NCBI GenBank assembly: GCA_026874595.1
Contig: CM049309.1
Coordinates: 91,348,723-91,412,722 of the forward strand
Direction of reading: 5' to 3'
From: Sipunculus nudus
Taxonomy: Eukaryota; Annelida; Sipuncula; Golfingiida; Sipunculidae
Length of the DNA stretch: 64,000 nucleotides
In this document: piece by piece, positions 1 to 12,500 of the stretch
Numbering within the stretch: the first letter of the stretch is position 1
Layout: the number at the start of each line of letters is the position of its first letter
Program-made: the position numbers and the translations under genes
The notes under the pieces: model-generated
Databases searched by the model: none
The model's input: the letters and a program-made list of their open reading frames with translations, nothing else
Told to the model about the DNA's origin: nothing

Positions 1-419
1 GCCAGATGGAAGGCGTAAGATTGTCATCTTATTCTAATTGGGTGGATCAGGCAGTTTATCCAATTAAGTAAACAAATCAAAGCAACATGCACAGATGCAA
101 CTTGTTCAGTTTCACAAAACTGTTATGCCTGACCACATATCAGCAAACCGCAACATTCCTAGCTGCAGCCTAGCTTTTGAGGAGTGAACCTTTTTTCATT
201 CTTTGTTCCCATACACCATCCAGCAATGGAACATGGTGAGAATGTGGTGCAGCCATTGAGTAAGCTTTTGGGTATTTTATACTCCAGTGACGGGTCCTTC
301 CAGGTATTTTACAAACATTGGGTGCGACCATTAGATGACATGCGGCAGCAAAACGCGGATATATGGTACACCTTTTAAAGCTTTCAAATCAGAATATGGA
401 TTATGAAAAATGATTGTAC
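1..419. other. Left-edge stretch, unresolved
   Basis: Either the 3' end of TAF2 or its next intron. A 64-codon plus-strand open frame from 184 has no domain. No polyadenylation signal was picked with confidence and no His/Lys-rich coding sequence is visible. Confidence 0.4.
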
Positions 420-525
420 CAGCTGATCTCTCAGTGTCTCCAAGAACTGGTGGTCCTGAGTTGGAGTCTTCACTCAGACGGCCTATGCTGTCACTGTCTC
501 GCGTTCGCTCAGCGATCACCGACAC
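420..525 (-). CDS. TAF2: TAF2 exon 17 (predicted; may be terminal)
   Basis: In phase with exon 16: VSVIAERTRDSDSIGRLSED, then SNSGPPVLGDTERSA plus one base. Acceptor CCTCAG, candidate donor GCTG|GTACAA. If that donor is not used the frame continues 28 more codons to a stop near 331, making this the last exon. The Ser/Asp-rich make-up suits a disordered tail, but homology is too weak to decide. Confidence 0.6.
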
Positions 526-3500
526 CTGAGGATGTAGTAACGGAGGTTTTTCTTCTCTTGATACAGTGGGTGGGGGCTACAATATGAATTAACAAAATAA
601 TTAATTTTCCAATGCATTATTTATTTTTTGTGCCACCCATTTCACTCATCATTTACCAAAATGAGATTCAGATTTGTAGGTAGTAATACATTATCAGTAT
701 GTTGTCATAGTAATATTCTTATTAATTAAGGAATCTTCAATATTTATGTAGTTTGTATGTAGTTTGTAATGAAGTTCAAAAGTAGAAATCAAATTATCAA
801 AGCCTTTAAATCTCTCCTTCCTACAGGGGGAGGCCTCATTCACACAAATGAAATTCATGATGCTTGGCTCTTACCAATAACAGATACTTTGCATATATTC
901 ACAAGTGCAATATGACTCAATTAACTTATTTTTTAAAGATTTTCACTGAAATTCATATGTAATTAATTCAATCAGATTCAGAGATGGAATCTTTAAATGA
1001 TCTTTAAAGTTAATTTCTACATAAAACATTTAAGAGTTAACAAACAAATATATTTAATCCACAGAACTGATAGGATACATATAAATCTAATGTTTTCATG
1101 TTTATTTATCATGCAAAGAGTAGGAATACTTGTTCACATTCCCCCCCCTCCTCCCCCAAAAGTGTCACTATGACTTACTTCCATACATGACAGCTGCCCT
1201 TGACAAAAAAGTGTCAACGATGTGGAATTGCGGTTCAATAACAACATGTAGTAAAAATAAATCTTCCATGTATATGCATTTTTTAAGTTAGATGATAAGA
1301 AGACGCAAAATTAAATGCATGCAAAATTGGTCACACTGGATGTGCCATGACATGACATGCATGACAACTGCATGTTTGTACTAGAACATCAGCAGAAGCT
1401 GACAAAAGCCCTCAGCCAAAAGAACAGTGTTTAGAGGTGGTACCAGTAAGAAGAACTAAATATCTGTTTTCACATGGATGTATATCTGTACATGTCTCAG
1501 TTATAAATTTAAAATGGAGAGGTATGTACCATGATTCATAACAATCCACCAAATGCTTCCTGAAAAATAAGCTTCTATGTTTTATTCTATTATAAGCTCT
1601 GTGACCTTGAAAAGTAGGTCAAGGTCACCCATCTTCGAACTTGACTGAGATTTTGTCAATATACATCTTCACCAAAGAAATAAAATTCCTATTGTGAATC
1701 CTTTTAGAGATATCCCGCTCACAAGGCCAAAGTTGAAAAATCCAAGAAAAATTCATTGAAAATCAGAAATTGTAGGTGGCGCCCCTAAACTTGTGCAGCA
1801 GTTACAGACCATCAGTCCCTATGATCATAGTAAGTATTGTGAAAATCCACCCAATGGTTCCTGAGAAATAAGCTTCTAAATGTTTTTTCTCTAATCAGCT
1901 CTAAAACGTAGAAAAATAGGTCAAGGTCACCCATCTTTGAACTTGACTTAGATTTTGTCAATATCCATCTTTACCGAAAAAATAAAATTCCTACGGTGAA
2001 TTCTTTTAGAGATATCCCGCTCACAAACCCAAAGTTGAAAAATCTGATAAAAATTCATTAAAAATCAGAAATTGTAGGTGGCGCCACCAAACTTGTGTAG
2101 CAGGTACAGACTATCAGTCCCAATAATTATAGTAAGTTTTGTGAAAATCCAACAAATGGTTACTGAGTAATAAGCATCTAAGTGTTTTTCTATAATCAGC
2201 TCTTAAATGTAGAAAAATAGGTCAAGGTCACCCATCTTCGAATTTGACCAAGATTTTGTCGATATAAATCTTTACCGAGGAAATAAAATTCTGACGGTGA
2301 ATCCTTTCCAACATATCCCGCTCACAAGGTAAAAGTTAACGGACCCCAGCCGGACGGATGGACGGACGGATGGACAGCTTGGATGTCGACAATAGCCCAT
2401 CAGCCTAAGGGCTGAGGGCTAAAAAAAAAACTCACATTGTGGATTTGTTTGAATGAATGCTGCAAAAAGGGAAGAAATTAAAACTTCAACTTGAATATTT
2501 TTTTTTATGAGAAATGGTATAATGCTAAAGTATATGTACCGATGAGCTCTTCTGGACTTGCAGGAAGTCCTCGGGTAAAACCAGAGCCGGAGTAGGGTCC
2601 ATGTGTGACAGAGGTCCTCCTGGGGAGATGATCTCCTCCTCCAGCAACTCTGGCTTCTGTGAAGATCAAGTTCATTATCACTATCATCATCATCTACAGT
2701 AAGATATAAGTCATCATCATCACCACAAACACCAACATTCCTATGATTATCATGATGACCATCATATATCACTTGTGAAATATGGATATTTTCTGACAAT
2801 AAGATTATATTTCAGTAAAGGTGAAAACATGCTGAACTGACAAAAAGCCTGCAACACTGAAGTTTCCATCTGATCTGCTCAGAGATAATGTTTCAGTTCC
2901 TCAGAATTAAGGGACAACAGATTAACTTAAAGATTATCAATTTGAATCTGCAAATACAAATTAAGCTGCACTGGGTAGATTTGGATGAAATGCAACATGA
3001 CAGATGATGTATAATTGATACACTTGTTTACCTCACTCCTCGTTTCACTGAATCTGAACTTGACGGAGTTGTCATCTGAGTGGATGATTGGCATCATCTG
3101 AAGACCACGGTCCATGCCGGTCTCCATGGTAACATTGACGTGGAGAGGGGATTCAGCTCGTCTTTTTAACCCTGTTGGTAGCTCTACTCTCACTGGATCT
3201 ATGTCCATTGGTTTCTCCTGAGAACAAGTCATTTTAGCATTAAATACACACATACCTTGCAAAGCATAATTTAATAAGAAAGTTATTTTTCCTGAATAAA
3301 ATTTAAAGCAGAAGGTACTACATTAATAACCACAAAATATACTTTTTTGGGGGGGGATAAGTCTGTAGAACAAACCATCTCATGATAGCTGTAAGAGATG
3401 TTGTCTCTGTTCATCTCATGATAGCTGTAAGAGATGTTGTCTCTGTTCATCTCATGATAGCTGTAAGAGATTTGTCTCTGTTCATCTCATGATAGCTGTA

Positions 3501-6500
3501 AGAGATGTTGTCTCTGTTCATCTCATGATAGCTGTAAGAGATGTTGTCTCTGTTCATCTCATTATAGCTGTAAGAGATGTTGTCTCTGTTCATCTCATGA
3601 TAGCTGTAAGAGATGCTGTCTCTGTTCATCTCATGATAGCTGTATGAGATGTTGTCTCTGTTCATCTCATGATAGCTGTAAGAGATGTTGTCTCTGTTCA
3701 TCTCATGATAGCTGTAAGAGATGTTGTCTCTGTTCATCACTTATTTACAACATTATATAGTTAAGGATGGACAGACAGGACACATGAATACATTCTGAAA
3801 ATCACAGCTGTCCATTCCACTGACAGTAAGCTCTATAGCTCGAAAGAATTCTTGGACCTACATGCCACATAATTCACTAGTATATAATTCAGGCCACATG
3901 CTTGGCCCCCATTGCAAAATGAGGTCAGGGTCCAGGGGCAGTGAATATGACCAGTCTGTCAGCAAATGTCAGAAAGAGAGGTCTAGATTGAACTTGTTCT
4001 TCTTGCTATATCACTTTCAATAAATGTTTATATTTATTAAACAATGTGTTCCATGTATACAAACATAAAAGCAGTAAAGTTGTTTTTATGTTTTAGTGTA
4101 ATTATATGATTATTTAATTACCTGTTGAAGAAGTACAGTGTCATCCCTTGGTGGGTTTGGTTCCTCGGGCACCATGGATGGGTGTATCATTGTTGTTCCT
4201 TGTCTCAGATTAAGTACCATCACAGACTGTAAACAGAGTAAAATGAGCACCATCACAAACTGTAAACACAGAGGAACATGAGTACCATCACAGAGTCCTG
4301 TAAACACAGGGTAACATGAGCACCATCACAAACTGTACACACAAAGGAACATGAGTCCCAACACAGACTGTAAACACAGAGGAACATGAGTCCCAACACA
4401 GACTGTAAACACAGAGGAACATGAGTCCAATCACAGACTGTTAACACTGAGTAACATGAGTACCATCACAAACTGTAAACAGAGGAACTTAAGTACCATC
4501 ACATACTGTAAACACAGAGTAACACGAGTCCAATCACAGACTGTTAACACTGAGTAACATGAGTACCATCACAAACTGTAAACAGAGGAACTTAAGTACC
4601 ATCACATACTGTAAACACAGAGTAACATGAGTCCAATCACAGACTGTTAACACTGAGTAACATGAGTACCATCACAAACTGTAAACAGAGGAACTTAAGT
4701 ACCATCACATACTGTAAACACAGAGTAACATGAGCAACACCACAGACTGTAAACACAGAGGAACATGAGCACCATCACAGAATGTAAATACAGAGGAACA
4801 TGAGTCGCATCACAGACTGTAAACACTGAGTAACATGAGTACCATCTCAGACTGTAAACACAGACGAACATGAGTCCCATCACAGACTGTAAACACAGAG
4901 GATCATGAGTACCATCACAGACTGTAAACACAGAGTAACATGAGCAACACCACAGACTAAACTGAGGAACTTAAATACCATCACAGACTGTAAACACAGA
5001 GGAACATGAGTCCCACCCCAGACTGTAAACTGAGGAACTTGAGAACCTTCACAGACTGTTTACACAGACAAACATGAGTACCAACACAGACTGTACACAC
5101 AAAGGGACATGAGTACCATCACAGACTGTTAACACTGAGGAACATAAGTACCATCACAGTCTAGAAACAGAGGAACATGAGTCCCATCACAGACTGTAAA
5201 CACAGAGGAACATGAGTACCATCAAAGACTGTAAACAGAGGAACTTGAGTACCATCACAGACTGTAAACAGAGGAACTTAAGTACCATCACAGACTGTTA
5301 ACACTGAGGAACATAAGTACCATCACAGTCTAGAAACAGAGGAACATGAGTCCCATCACAGACTGTAAACACAGAGGAACATGAGTACCATCACAGACTG
5401 TAAACAGAGGAACTTGAGTACCATCAAAGACTGTAAACACAGAGCAACATGAGTACCATCAAAGACTGTAAACAGAGGAACTTGAGTACCATCACAGACT
5501 GTAAACAGAGGAACTTAAGTACCATCACAGACTGTAAACACAGAGCAACATGAGTACCATCACAGACTGTAAACACAGAGGAACATGTGCACCATCACAG
5601 ACTGTAAACACAGAGGAACATGAGTACCATCACAGACTGTAAACACAGAGGAACATGAGTACCATCTCAGACTGTAAACACAGAGGATCATGAGTACCAT
5701 CACAGACTGTTAACACAGAGGAACATGAGTACTATCACAGACTGTAAACACATAGGAACATGAGTACCATCACAGACTGTAAACACAGAGGAACATGAGT
5801 CCCACCACAGACTGTAAACACAGAGGAACATGAGTCCCATCAAAAACTGTAAATACAGAGTAAAATGCATCCCATCACAGACTGTATACTGTTTAAGTAA
5901 AATATAGTTTGATCCACCAAGGGAAGCCGTCAATAAAAATTAATACTTGTGGGATTACCTCTGGTATAGGTAAACAGGCTGGTCTGGTTCGGCCATAGAG
6001 AGTGTGGTACAAGTCAGCTACATCACACCTCAGACGGGAATCATGGGCAAACTCAGAACTGAAACACAGTCACAAAAATATAATGAATTCTCATATAAAA
6101 TGTAGAAAAATATCATAAAGAAACATACTATATTCTTTAAATGGATGTATTCAGGTTCTTATTCTCATAAGACCAAATATTCAATCAGAAAAACATTAGA
6201 CAAGCATGACACATACCAGTCAAAGTTTGTGATATATAATTCATCTTTGACAAAAAGACAAAATCATGTGTACAGAAATTGTAGCTCTTATAAAACAAGG
6301 GACCCATGGGTTACAGCGCTCAGCTGATTATGACAGTTATAACTGCATCACCATAGATTTTTTGAAGTTGCAATAAAAATACTATTGTCAGTGCTCAGGA
6401 ACTAGGGCTCAATGACTTGGGGAGGGGGGAGAGAGTTACAATATCTTTGGATATAAATACAGAATACAGAATTAAATTCAGTGGGACTGGTGGGAGTTAC

Positions 6501-9500
6501 AGCACCTCTGCATATACATAAAGGATAAAATTTAATTTAAAAGAAATTATTTGTAAATATTTAAAAACAGGCAGAGAGATGGAAAACAAAGCAAATAACT
6601 TTAATTTCCATTCTAATGAGACAGGAAAAATAATGAACAAATATTTGCATTACATCCTATTTATTTTGTAAAGTCATTTTTTTTTTAGTTTATAAATTTT
6701 ACTATATATTTACAGTATATCATATATATCTGAATTTTAAATTGATTCACAAATCTAAATTGTATCAACATTTATACTTAATTGAGTCAGGTAACATCAC
6801 ATCATGCACACAGATATATTTCTTTTTTTTTTATAAAATATATTTTTTAAATTTGCAATGCAATAAATATATGAAAATAACACTCCAGAATTCACAATGT
6901 AAATTGCAACTTTATTTATCCATGATTTGTTTCATATATTATCAAATTATGCCTACTGATGGGATAAATTATATTTTGTTTAATTAATTTAAAGGAAATA
7001 ATTTCTTAAAAATGCTACATAAGAACAACGTGGCATCTCTTGGATTACTTCTTGAATTAATATTTCAAGAAAAGTTGTGCACATTTGATCAAAAACAGCT
7101 TAACATTTAAAGGAATACAGTTGACAATAACAAACCATGTATTGCAATATAATTGGTGATGGTGGTGGTGGGGGGGGGGGGGGGACTGGGGGGGGGGGGG
7201 GGGGTTGTGTTAGGGTAGGGCCCATGAGAATGTATGTTTATTACAGCAGGGGTGTTCTGCCAGTGCTGCATCACTAATAAGGTTACCTAGGCAAGGCTGT
7301 AGTGAGCAAGAGTGGGGTATTGGATATACAAAATGCAAATACATTAAAGCATCTGATAAACTTCAATAATTGGAATAATTTTTAAGCTTTTACTTTCAAA
7401 TTTCAGAATTCGACAGATTAAATCCACATGTATCCAAGCTGTGAAAAATAAATTAAATATACTTACGAGAAAAATACATTCCATGGTCAAATTTGGGCAA
7501 AATTTAAGGTACCGATTTTATATTTTTGCTAATATTTTAAAAATTTAAAAGATTTTGATCTAATTTTGGCTATACCATTAAATTTTGATTAATTAAAGTT
7601 ATATTACTGAAAAATAGTCCATAGTTTTAACATTTTTTTTGTGTTATGACCAAATATTTTTCCTGATTTTTTACAAAGTGCAATATGTTTGGGCCCATAA
7701 CTTTTTTAAATTATATAATACAGACCTAATTTCTGGCATGTACATAGGAACTATATAGAGGAATATTTATGGTTAATATGAGGAAAAACAGATGAGTGGT
7801 TTTGACATAAGGCAGTCCTGAAGTGTGAAAGTAGGTTTTTAATAAAAACAAGGGACCCATGGGTCACGTCGCTCAGCTGAATATTGGAAAATATAAGTAA
7901 CTGCAAAATATTTTTATTTCTTTTGGTTTTTCATGTATATTACCATTTGAAAAGCTAAGAGAAAATGGCCCTGCTGAAATGGACCTCTGTAAATTGTATA
8001 ATAATGGACATAAGCATATGCACTGTGTAATAAATGAAATTTTTGGCCTGAAACCATTTAGTGATGCACCTAGGAAAAAAATGGGCCTACAGTAAGTGTT
8101 ATATAAAAGTTACATTTCATAAACAAAAAATGTGTGAAGGTAATTAAGTTTTCAAAAGTTAAATATATGGCAATAACAGTTAAAAATTAATCCCACAAAG
8201 TTTGACCAATATTCCTGATTTTAAAACTAAGTTAAACAGTGTTATTCACACCTAGGCTCGGCCAACTTTAAAAGATTTGAATGAAATGCTACAAAGTATT
8301 TATATCTTATTCAATCTTGTTAAATCTATCTAAAATCTATCTCATTTGAATATAAGGATTAAATTCCTGAACATTTTTTTCTTTAAAAAAAATCAAAATG
8401 TCCAAGTCTCAACAAAAAGAATTTATTTAACATTAAAATTATAAGATTTGTCTTATTTATTAGTCCTGTGTATTGAAGGGGTGGGTGGGGGGAGGGTCTC
8501 TGTTGTAACTGCTCGTTGCTGAGAACAAGAGACCCATGGGTCACGGCGCTCAGCTGAATTTTTGTATTAATTATGTAGTTGAGCGGAATAGTTATATAGA
8601 AGTATCAGTATTTTAAATATGAACAAGAATGTGTGTCTAAAATATTGCAATGGGAATGACCAGATGTTGTAAATTGCGGAGGAAGGAAGTGGAGATTTGC
8701 AAGTATAAAAATACAAATTTAATAAATCAAAATATTTATGGAAAAGTAGAAAACTTATATGTTTTGGGAAGCAGTTGTTGCTGAATTAGAGAGGAAACAG
8801 AATGTCTCAAAAAGTATCTATAAAGAAGAAATTGTAGATTAAGCTGTGTGAAGTTGCCATGTTTGATCTGAATTGAAGAATGGGGGATTGTTGCTAATAA
8901 TATCTTGTGATCTGACCATTTGTTTTCTAATGTTGAAACTGAAGCATTTAACAGTTAGTAAAGACAAGATCTATGGTATTTCCATGGTCATTGGTTGGTT
9001 CTCTGACTAGATGTTGACATTTAAAGAGTTGACATAATTGTGTCAAATTGGTGTTATATATTATATCAGAAATGTCAATATTGAAATCGCCCATGATCAC
9101 TATAGGCAGGTTGAGGTCAACTTGAGGGACTAAAACTTAGGAGTTCAGAGAAGAAGTTACTGATGGGACATACGGGTGACCTATAGAGGAAAACAATCTG
9201 AAGTGACTGAGTCTGAGTGTGAATATAGAGAAGAGATGACTCAAAATCTGGTGTTGTGTGGTGGTGAAGGGTTACATGGGGACTCAGCTGTTTGACTTGA
9301 TTTTTTTTTTTTTTTTTTTTTTGGGGGGGGGGGGGGAGGAGGAGAGTTTAAAAACACCTTTGTAACTCTGTATATTTATTTCTTTATTTACCAGTTATAA
9401 ATTTTATGCAGTTGCCAGAAGAATATTGTCCTAAACAAATACTCAGTGGCAGGGAGTGAGGAAAGTTACAACACCTTTGCATAAACATACAGGATACAAA

Positions 9501-12500
9501 ATTTAATCTTACAGGTAAAACAAGGGACCCATGGGTCACGGCGCTCAGCTGTTATATATGATAAAAAATATGATTTGGGAATGAGGCACATGCTGGTTTT
9601 GTGTGGTAATAAATATAAGCTTTATTATGAGCTGTTGGTGTTAACCTTATGCATGATTTTGATAGTATCTTTGGAGACAAGGAAGAGGATTGATTTCATT
9701 TATTTTATTAACAAATGGAGTGTTATTGTCACACAGATTTTGACTTGGCCATATAACTTATAAGCAGCACATATAATAAAAGAGTTTAACTATTTATTAA
9801 AATTTAATAACAAATATTGTGCCAATATAATTTTTATTTAAAAAAATAATAAGAAAATCATATGATTTTTTAAAATAAAACATAATGGAAATGATTATTA
9901 AAATAATATTATAGAATATATTCATGAATGCTTTCATGAATACATTTTGAAAGTATCTGCGCTGGTATTCAAATACTTTCATTTTTACCTGAATTCCCAT
10001 TCTTATGCAATAAAATTTTTTAATGCAGTACATATTCATATTCATATTCAAATACATTTGCAAAGCATTCGCACCATGTCTAGTATTTATGCAGTTTAAG
10101 CCAATCAATGATGTTGAGAATCCAGAATATACAAAATTCACAAATTTAAATAATGATCATAAGTACCTGGTTTTATAGCTTTTATTTATATTAAAAAATA
10201 AATGTAATATATTCACTTTGGACTACTTTCACATCAACCTACACACTAGACACAGTAGGAATCTAGATAAATATTATCAACTGCATCTTTGTCTATCATT
10301 AATTTCCTTCATATGATCCCTAATGATTAGTAATGAATAATATGATTTATTTTTTTATCATTAAAATTTAACTGAAAAATACCATAGGTGACTGCATGGT
10401 GTTTTTGGAATAACACTGACATTAACATTCTATCCATCCATACAAGATTCTTACATCATCAGTAACTGCAAGTTAATTTTCTGTTACTCATCAACTAACA
10501 TATTCCTTTCTATTAATTTTTCTTTATTTTGTTATTAAAAACCAATATAAATTTATTAATTTATTGTTTATTGTTATGTTGTTTTTCAAAACAACTATTA
10601 GATGAGTTGGGTTGGACACCTTGATCAACTGTGGCTGGGCATTAGCTGCCTGGCTGCCCCAGTGTATGTCTCGCCTCAAGCATGCATACTTTGATGAAAG
10701 GTCAACAAGGTCAACATATAGGTGACTGAAGAGGGGCTAGCTAGCCTAGGTCTGACATAGTCTCATTAAAACATAAATAAAAGCTAGAATATTTTGCCAA
10801 TTTCTTTAAACTTTCTAAACTACAAAGATGAAATCCTTATGTGTGCATGATATGAAAATAATATCAACAGTGCTCTCAGGAAACAAACATGCCATGGTCA
10901 AAGTTGGGCAAAATTTAAGGTACTAATTTTATATTTATACTAATAACTTATAAAATTTGAAAAATTCAGAACTAACTTTGGGTATTCAATGGAATCTTGA
11001 TTAAATAATGTTACATCCCTGTCAAAAAATCTCTAGCTTCAGCAATCCTCTTGTTAAGGGAGTAAATACATTTCTTGATTTTTTAAAAAGTGCATTATGT
11101 TTAAAACAATTACAAAATACTGACATCATTTCTGGCATGTGCATAGTGAATGTATAGAAAAATATGTATATTATATATGATCAAAGTCAGATCAGTGGTT
11201 TTGATATAAGGCAGTCTTAAAGTGTAACAATGGGTTTTTAATGGAAAAATGAAGTTTTTCATTAATATCTCGAAGGAATTAAGTCCTAGTGACCAAATTC
11301 TTGGCATGGTAGGGGGTTTTGGAGACATCTAACTGTATGCCAAATTTAAGGAACTTAGAGCTGAAGCTGGGGAGCTGAGCTCTAGCTGACTGCATAACAC
11401 TAGCTTGATGTATACAATATGTGACATGGTGCTTGAAAACTTGAATAAAATCTACAGTTTTTGATCAACTAGTTTCAAATTTTTGGTGTTAACAGTTGAA
11501 ATGCAAATAAAAACATGCTTTGAAAATTAAATCAACAGCAGTTACAGGAAAAAAAGTGCCATGGTCAAACTTGGGCAAAATTTAAGGTACCAATTTTATA
11601 TTTTTGCCAATATTTAAAAAAGTTTAACAGATTTTGATCTAATTTTTGGTATACAATTAAATTTTGATTAATTAAAGTTGTATTACTGAGAAAAAGTCCC
11701 TACCTTTTTACACTTTTGGTCTTAAGTGACCAAATATCTTTCCTGATTTTTTTACAAAGTTCATTATGTTTGGGCCAATAACTTTTTAAAATTAAATAAT
11801 ACTGACTTAATTTCTGGCATGTACATAGGAACTATATAGAGAAATATTTATGGTAAATATGAAGAAAACCAGATGAGTGGTTTTGATATTAGGCAGTCCT
11901 TAAGTGTGAAAATAGATTTTTAATAAAAAATTTAGGTTTTTCCTCTATTTCTCAGGGGAACGAACATTATGCTGAATTTTGGATTCCTAGGTCTTATGGT
12001 TCAAAACATGCCACATCTACAGACGGACGGACAGACGGACGGATGGACGGACAGACGGACGGATGGACGATGGACCACAACTATAGCTCAGATGACTAAT
12101 AGTCAGCTGAGCTAAAAATTGAGGTTTTTCCTTAATTTCTCAAAGGAACAAAGTCGCAAAGACCCAGTTTTCAGCTTGGTAGGAGATCTTGGGGACATCT
12201 AACATTATGCCAAATTTTGGATTCCTAGGTCTTACGGTTTCAAAACTTGCCACATCTACGGATGGACGGACAGACAGATGGACGAAGGACAATGGACCTT
12301 GACTACAGCGCAGATGACTTATAGTAAGCTAAGCTAACAAGGCTGACCATTTTAATTTACAGACACAATGACACACACAAAGGAAGCTCATCTTATTTTT
12401 ACAGTATGGTATACACTCTTATTTCTTCATTTATGACAAGAGATCACCAAAGGGCTCCTCTGTACTTAAGCTGCTCAGTCTCTCTTGACCCTACCACACT

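Noticed and set aside
2419-2799. 126-codon minus-strand ORF with an acidic Asp run
   Set aside because: The Asp run comes from an ATC trinucleotide patch in intron 15, and the frame over exon 16 is not the one that joins in phase with exons 15 and 17.
4253-5933. Hydrophobic Cys/Leu/Val repeat ORFs on the minus strand
   Set aside because: By-products of the 35-bp acceptor array; not membrane proteins.
7158-7204. Long G-run, with similar runs at 9.32, 27.57, 47.35 and 48.39 kb
   Set aside because: Homopolymers that are probably partly sequencing or assembly length error; no functional claim made.
9575-10141. Short AT-rich ORFs in intron 12
   Set aside because: Low-complexity, with no domain or splice context; expected by chance in AT-rich DNA.
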